From 39-52-133 sp036523795 (GTDB taxonomy: Bacteria; Pseudomonadota; Gammaproteobacteria; Burkholderiales; Gallionellaceae): 28,772 nt of DNA. Positions 23,718 through 28,772 of this stretch are shown one piece after another (the first letter of the stretch is position 1; every line of letters starts with the position of its first letter). The notes beneath the pieces are model-generated. The model was not told where the DNA came from. It searched no databases and saw nothing but the letters and a program-made list of their open reading frames with translations. Position numbers and translations under genes: made by a program. The stretch covers positions 1-28,772 of the forward strand of contig DATDDN010000027.1 of NCBI GenBank assembly GCA_036523795.1. The letters run 5' to 3'.

Positions 23718-24788
23718 TCACGCCATGCCATGTCGCTGCAGTGCCCAGCGCACATGTTCGCGCACCAGTTCAGAAGCATGCTCGCGCCGCGCCAGCAAGG
23801 CACCTGTCACGGCTTCGCTCTTCGGCGCATTGCCTAGCGCCACCGCGATGTTGCGCAGCCATTGTTCATAACCGATGCGATACACCGCGCTGCCGGCAAA
23901 CCGGCGCTGGAAGGTGGCTTCGTCCCAGCCGAACAGGTCGGCCAGGGCAATGTCGTCCAGTCCGTGCCGCGCGGCGAAATCCGGCTCCGGCGAGGTGTGC
24001 GCGAAGCGGTTCCACGGACACACCAGCTGGCAATCGTCGCAGCCGTAGATGCGGTTGCCCAGCAAGGGGCGCAGCTCCACGGGGATGCTGCCCTTCAGCT
24101 CGATGGTGAGATAGGAAATGCAGCGCCGCGCATCCACCTCATACGGCGCCACGATGGCCTGGGTCGGACAGATGTCGAGGCAGGCCTTACAGGTGCCGCA
24201 ATGGCTCTCGTGCGGCCCTTCATCCACCGGCAGCGGCAGGTCGATGTAGATTTCACCGAGGAAGAAGAAGGAGCCGCGATCGCGTGTAAGCAGCAAGGTG
24301 TGCTTGCCGCGCCAGCCCAGGCGGGATTTGGCGGCAAGTTCCACCTCCAGCACGGGCGCGCTGTCAGTGAACACGCGGCATTGCGCGGCCGGCACTTCCG
24401 CGCGGATTTGCTGCGCCAGCTTTTCCATGCGGTTGCGCAGCACCTTGTGGTAGTCGCGCCCCAGCGCATAGCGCGAGATGAAGGCGCGTTCTCCGTCACG
24501 CAGCACTTCCCAGCTGTCGCGCACAGCGGGCGGATAGTAATCCATGCGCAGCGAAATCACGCGCTGCGTACCGGGCAGGAGTTCGGCCGGGCGGCTGCGT
24601 TTGGTCCCGTGTTTTGCCATATAATCCATCGCGCCGTGATAGCCCTGCGCCAGCCATTGCAGCATGCGTGCCTCGGCCTCGCCCAGATCAGTATCGCTGA
24701 TGCCGACGGCCTGAAAGCCCAGGGCATTGCCCCACGCCTTGATGCGTGCGGCGAGTGCGGCGTAATCGATAGCTGGAGAGACCTCATT

Positions 24789-24794
<6 letters not shown>
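23718..24794 (-). CDS. queG: Epoxyqueuosine reductase
   Basis: The enzyme reduces epoxyqueuosine to queuosine in tRNA, the last step of the modification pathway, in the cytoplasm, using cobalamin and two 4Fe-4S clusters. The 358-residue product begins at 24794 (MQNEVSP); the frame stays open further but the upstream part is the antisense of tsaE. Cluster ligands are visible as CGTCKACLDICP (199-210) and a second group C225, GCDDCQLVCP (251-260). The conserved SRLGWRGKHTLL segment (157-168) and Asp near 144 lie before them. A HEAT-like tail (GYEQWLRNIAVALGNAP) follows. Its start codon overlaps that of the divergent tsaE. Confidence 0.95.
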
Positions 24795-25276
<482 letters not shown>

Positions 25277-25301
<25 letters not shown>

Positions 25302-26590
25302 TCACCCTCTTCTTCCTGCTGTGGCAGCCCCTGGCCCACGGCGCCATTGCCGTCAGCGCCACGCGCGTCTGGCCGGCACAGGACTACACCCGCCTCACCC
25401 TGGAATCGAAGCAGCCGATCAACTACAGCGTGCTGTCGCTGAAGAACCCCGAGCGCCTGGTGGTCGATCTCGACAACGTCGAACTCACCCCCGCCCTGAA
25501 CGAACTCGCCGGAAAGATCGGCAACGACGACCCCTACATCAGGAGCGTGCGCGTGGGCCGCTTCAAGCCGGGCGTGATCCGCCTGGTGCTCGACCTCAAG
25601 ACAGAAATCAAGCCGCAGCTGTTCAACCTCAGGCCCGTGGCGGAATACGGCCACCGCCTGGTGCTGGACGTCTATCCTGCGCAGCCTCTGGATCCGATGC
25701 TGGCGCTGCTTCAATCCAGCGGCGTCAAGATCACGGCGGTCGAGCCCGCCAGTGCAGTGCCGTCCGAACCGGCCAGGGCCGCAGCGCCCGCCGCCACTGC
25801 GCAGGGCGAAACCGCGCCGCTGCCGGCCCGGCCCGAAAAGCCGGCTTCGCGCACGCGCCCGGAGCTGACCAGCCGCACCCTGATCATCGCCGTGGATGCC
25901 GGACATGGCGGTGAAGATCCGGGCGCGCACGGCCGTGGCGGCACCCACGAGAAAGACGTGACCCTGGCTATTGCGCGCAAGCTCAAGGCCAGGATCGATG
26001 ACACGCCGGGCATGCGCGCCCTGCTGATCCGCGACGGCGACTACTTCATCCCGCTGGGCGGACGCGTCACCAAGGCGCGCGCGGCCCATGCCGACCTGTT
26101 CGTCTCCATCCACGCGGACGCCTTCGTCAAACCGCATGCACGCGGCTCTTCCGTGTTTGCCTTGTCCGAGCGCGGCGCCACCAGCGCCTCGGCAAGCTGG
26201 CTGGCGAAAAAGGAGAACGAGGCCGACATGATAGGCGGCGTGAACATTGCGGTGAAGGACCCCTACCTGGCCCGCACCCTGCTCGACCTGTCGCAGACCG
26301 CCACCATCAGCGACAGCCTCAAGCTGGCCAAGCACGTGCTGGGCGAAATGGGCCACGTCAACACGCTGCACCGCGGCTTTGTCGAACAGGCCGGCTTCGC
26401 CGTGCTGAAATCGCCGGACATTCCCTCCATCCTGGTGGAGACCGCCTTCATCAGCAACCCGACGGAAGAAAAACGCCTGACCAGCGAGGAATACCAGAAC
26501 AAGCTGGCTGGCGCCATACTGGCCGGCGTCAAGCGCTACTTCGCGCAGAACCCGGCGCTGGCACGGCCCAAGCTGGCACAGAACAACTAG
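25277..26590 (+). CDS. amiC: N-acetylmuramoyl-L-alanine amidase
   Basis: This 437-residue periplasmic enzyme splits daughter-cell peptidoglycan. A signal peptide (MRKQ, hydrophobic run, cleavage after AHGA near 23) precedes an AMIN domain (about 28-135), which targets the septum. An Ala/Pro-rich linker (about 155-200) leads to an Amidase_3 catalytic domain (about 202-423). Zinc ligands H210 (DAGHGG), E225 (HEKDV) and H279 (SIHAD), plus catalytic E388 (LVETAF), are present. The signal looks Sec-type, without an evident twin-arginine motif. It overlaps tsaE by 25 bases. AmiB or AmiC naming is by domain order, not by search. Confidence 0.92.
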
Positions 26591-26607
26591 CTGCGCGCCG
26601 AACAGGC

Positions 26608-26634
26608 CGTCATTCCCCGAAGACGGGAATCCGG
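26608..26634. repeat. Single arm of the GTCATTCCC...GGGAATCC repeat
   Basis: CGTCATTCCCCGAAGACGGGAATCCGG is written here as positions 26608-26634: ATTCCC, seven bases, GGGAAT. It is of the same class as each arm at 6405-6473. A nearby CTCGTC/GACGAG hairpin (26654-26669 or so) may be what is left of a second arm. Confidence 0.6.
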
Positions 26635-26750
26635 CCTTCTGCTCGGGCTGTGTCCTCGTCGCGGGGACGAGATACACGTGTTCAGTGTTTCCTGGCTCTG
26701 CACGCCGGGGCCGGCACTGGAGTCCTGCACTGTCAGTTTGAGAGGCCGCA

Positions 26751-27770
26751 ATGATAGACCGCTTCCCCGCCACCGCACGCAACAGCACGCTTCTGCTGGC
26801 CATGCTGATCCCGCTTTTCAGCGGCAACTGCGAGGCAAGCTGCGGCAGCACGGCCTGCTCCATCAACACCGACTGGAGCGAGCACGGCCCGGTCCGGCCG
26901 GGCTGGACTGCAGACCTGCGTTATACCTACAGCAGCGCCGGCACACTGCGTTCGGGCGCGGACAGGATCCAGGCCGACACCAGCTATGCCGGCGAGGTGG
27001 AAAACCTGCGCACCATGAACCAGATCGTCACCGCCACCCTCGACTACACCCATGACGAGCACTGGGGCGTGATGATGCTGGCGCCCTACATCACCCGCGA
27101 CCATGCCCACAACATCGGCCCCTATGTCGGCGGCACACCGGCCGATTTTGAACGCTTCCACGCCAGCGGCGTGGGTGACATCAAGGTCCTCGGGCGTTAT
27201 CGCTGGAGCATGAACGAAGAGGAGCACAGCGCCATCGGCGTCAAATTCGGTTTCAAGTTCAACACCGGCCGCCGCGACGTGCAGCTGCTCGACGCGGCGG
27301 GCAATCCCATCGGCGTGCCGCAGGAGGTCACCCTGCAACCCGGCAACGGCAGCACCGACCTGATCCTGGGCGCATTCTGGAGCAGCAATCCGATGGGCAA
27401 CGACTGGAGCTGGTTCGTGCAGGGCACCGTGCAAAGCTCGGTGGCCACTGCAGAGGGCTACCGCCCCGGCGACCAAGTCAATCTCGACCTCGGCACCCGC
27501 TATATCCTGAGCGGCAAGCTGAGCGGGCTGCTGCAGCTGAATGGCCAGTGGAACGACACCGACTCCGGCGCCAACGCGGCCATCTCGCCGGTCACGGGAG
27601 GGCCGAGCAGCGGCGGCAAATCTCTCGCGCTGACGCCGGGACTGAGTTACGCCTTCAGCAACACAACGCAGGTTTATGCGCTGCTGCAGCTGCCACTGTA
27701 TCAGTATGTGAACGGCGAGCAGCTCACTGCGGACAGCAGCTTTACACTGGGGATCAGCCAGCGCTTCTAG
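26751..27770 (+). CDS. Outer-membrane beta-barrel protein, unknown function
   Basis: The 339-residue product begins at 26751 after GAGAGG. A signal peptide (hydrophobic run at about 13-24, cleavage near CEA at 29) is followed by CGSTACSINTDW, with two Cys. The mature chain alternates polar and hydrophobic residues in strand-like stretches with aromatic belts, as in outer-membrane barrels, for example the WGVMMLAPYITRDHA and FTLGISQRF segments. The terminal Phe is the usual assembly signal. The wording recalls the Phenol_MetA_deg/transporter-annotated group, but substrate is unknown. It stands alone after amiC. Confidence 0.8.
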   Translation: MIDRFPATARNSTLLLAMLIPLFSGNCEASCGSTACSINTDWSEHGPVRPGWTADLRYTYSSAGTLRSGADRIQADTSYAGEVENLRTMNQIVTATLDYTHDEHWGVMMLAPYITRDHAHNIGPYVGGTPADFERFHASGVGDIKVLGRYRWSMNEEEHSAIGVKFGFKFNTGRRDVQLLDAAGNPIGVPQEVTLQPGNGSTDLILGAFWSSNPMGNDWSWFVQGTVQSSVATAEGYRPGDQVNLDLGTRYILSGKLSGLLQLNGQWNDTDSGANAAISPVTGGPSSGGKSLALTPGLSYAFSNTTQVYALLQLPLYQYVNGEQLTADSSFTLGISQRF

Positions 27771-27811
27771 GCAGATGTCAACTTCGTCGGGGCCGCCGCA
27801 ATAAGCTCCGC

Positions 27812-28772
27812 TTACCGCCCCCTGCCAAGTCGCTCAATCCACGCCAGCACTCCCTCCCCTGCCACCCGCCCGCTGGCAAGACACGCCGTCAGCAGATAGC
27901 CTCCGGTCGGCGCTTCCCAGTCCAGCATTTCGCCGGCACAGAATACCCCGGGCAGCGCCCTGAGCATCAGGTGCTCATCCACCGCCTCGAACTTCACCCC
28001 GCCCGCGCTGCTGATCGCCTCGGCCAGCGGCCGCGGCGCCACCAGCTTCAGCGGCAGCGCCTTGATCGCCTGCGCCAGCTTGAGGGGATCGGCAAAGTCC
28101 TGTGCCGGCACGCACTCGCGCAACAGGGCGGTCTGCACGCCCTTGAGCCCGACACGGCTCTGCAGGTGGCTGGACACGGAACGCGAACCGCGCGGATGGG
28201 ACACACCGGCCATCACCCGGGCCAGATCCCTGCCGGGGATCAGATCGAGATGAAGCACCACCGAGCCCTGTACCTCTATGGTGTCGCGCAGCGGCGCAGA
28301 CAGGGCATAGATCAGGCCGCCCTCGACGCCGCTGGCCGTCACCACGCAATCGCCCTGGCGGCGGTGGCTGACGCCTGCCGCATCGGTGAAGCTGGCCACC
28401 ACCGCCTTCAGGGGCTGGCCGGCAAAGCGCGTGCGGAAGTGCTCGCTCCAGCCCACGTCAAAACCGCAATTAGCCGGGCGCAACGGCGCCACCTCGACCC
28501 CGCGCTGCGCCAGCAGCGGCAGCCACGTGCCCGTGCTGCCCAGCTGCGGCCAGCTGCCACCGCCCAGCGCCAGTACCACCGCTGCGGCGGATACGCTGCG
28601 TTCCCCCTCCGGCGTGGCGAATTTCAGCTCGCCGGCTGCATTCCAGCCCAGCCAGCGATGGCGCATGTAGAAGAGCACGCCCTGCTCGCGCAGGCGTTGC
28701 AGCCATGCGCGCAGCAAGGGCGCGGCTTTCATGTCGGCGGGAAACACGCGCCCGGAAGTGCCTGCAAAGGTG
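27812..28772 (-). CDS. HI0933/BaiN-like flavoprotein (TIGR03862-like), C-terminal part
   Basis: The frame stays open to the right edge, so the FAD-binding N-terminus lies outside the window; about 319 residues are visible. The visible part starts with AGTSGRVFPADMKAAPLL, characteristic of this family, followed by the inner domain. A Gly-rich ALGGGSWPQLGSTG segment comes next and, near the end, the FAD-contacting CAGEMLDWEAPTGGYLL motif. These are putative NAD(P)/FAD-dependent oxidoreductases of unclear substrate. The gene converges with the outer-membrane protein gene 42 bases away. Confidence 0.9.
   Translation of the reverse strand, partial: TFAGTSGRVFPADMKAAPLLRAWLQRLREQGVLFYMRHRWLGWNAAGELKFATPEGERSVSAAAVVLALGGGSWPQLGSTGTWLPLLAQRGVEVAPLRPANCGFDVGWSEHFRTRFAGQPLKAVVASFTDAAGVSHRRQGDCVVTASGVEGGLIYALSAPLRDTIEVQGSVVLHLDLIPGRDLARVMAGVSHPRGSRSVSSHLQSRVGLKGVQTALLRECVPAQDFADPLKLAQAIKALPLKLVAPRPLAEAISSAGGVKFEAVDEHLMLRALPGVFCAGEMLDWEAPTGGYLLTACLASGRVAGEGVLAWIERLGRGR

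Noticed and set aside
27775..27830. Terminator between the outer-membrane gene and the flavoprotein gene
   Set aside because: Only an imperfect stem overlapping the flavoprotein stop is visible, with no T-tract.

Overview
The window is GC-rich, densely packed bacterial chromosome. Gene content and order (an alpha-2-macroglobulin gene next to pbpC, tsaE overlapping amiC with queG divergent, RecQ with an HRDC domain, many PAS/GGDEF/EAL proteins) and the protein style suggest a Gram-negative betaproteobacterium, possibly in the Nitrosomonadales/Gallionellaceae range. This is inferred from recognisable families, not from a database comparison.

Layout. 1-4463: the 3' part of a bacterial alpha-2-macroglobulin gene overlapping pbpC, a periplasmic defence and cell-wall pair. 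4555-6201: a protein with a PilZ-like C-terminal part. 6202-6537: nested inverted repeats of dispersed families. 6538-8166: an alpha-phosphoglucomutase of the eukaryotic PGM1 type. 8200-14300 is an accessory region. It holds three small minus-strand hypotheticals, a roadblock/LC7-like gene, a frameshifted gene joining a DnaG-type zinc finger to a second roadblock-like domain, a GNAT acetyltransferase, a broken second copy of the pgm 3' end, a roughly 600-bp inverted repeat, and a minus-strand pair (Gly-rich membrane protein and secreted protein) whose downstream member is visibly AT-richer.

14385-17639 is a minus-strand recQ - EamA transporter - wbuC-like cupin run; a dispersed repeat has inserted in frame inside recQ. 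17640-23566 is a signalling block: a cyclic di-GMP-I (GEMM-I) riboswitch, a possible leader peptide, a triple-PAS GGDEF protein, a Ser/Thr kinase with a C-terminal cyclic-nucleotide-binding-like domain, and a membrane DUF3365-like haem sensor fused to PAS-GGDEF-EAL. 23718-28772 is mostly housekeeping: queG, tsaE, amiC, an outer-membrane beta-barrel protein and a truncated HI0933-like flavoprotein.

The strongest theme is cyclic di-GMP: a diguanylate cyclase gene sits under a cyclic di-GMP riboswitch, with a dual-domain GGDEF-EAL protein about 3.9 kb downstream and a candidate PilZ effector elsewhere in the window. The least explained genes are the two roadblock-like proteins with the zinc-finger fusion, and the 12.7-14.3 kb pair. 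No tRNA, rRNA, CRISPR array or transposase gene was seen.
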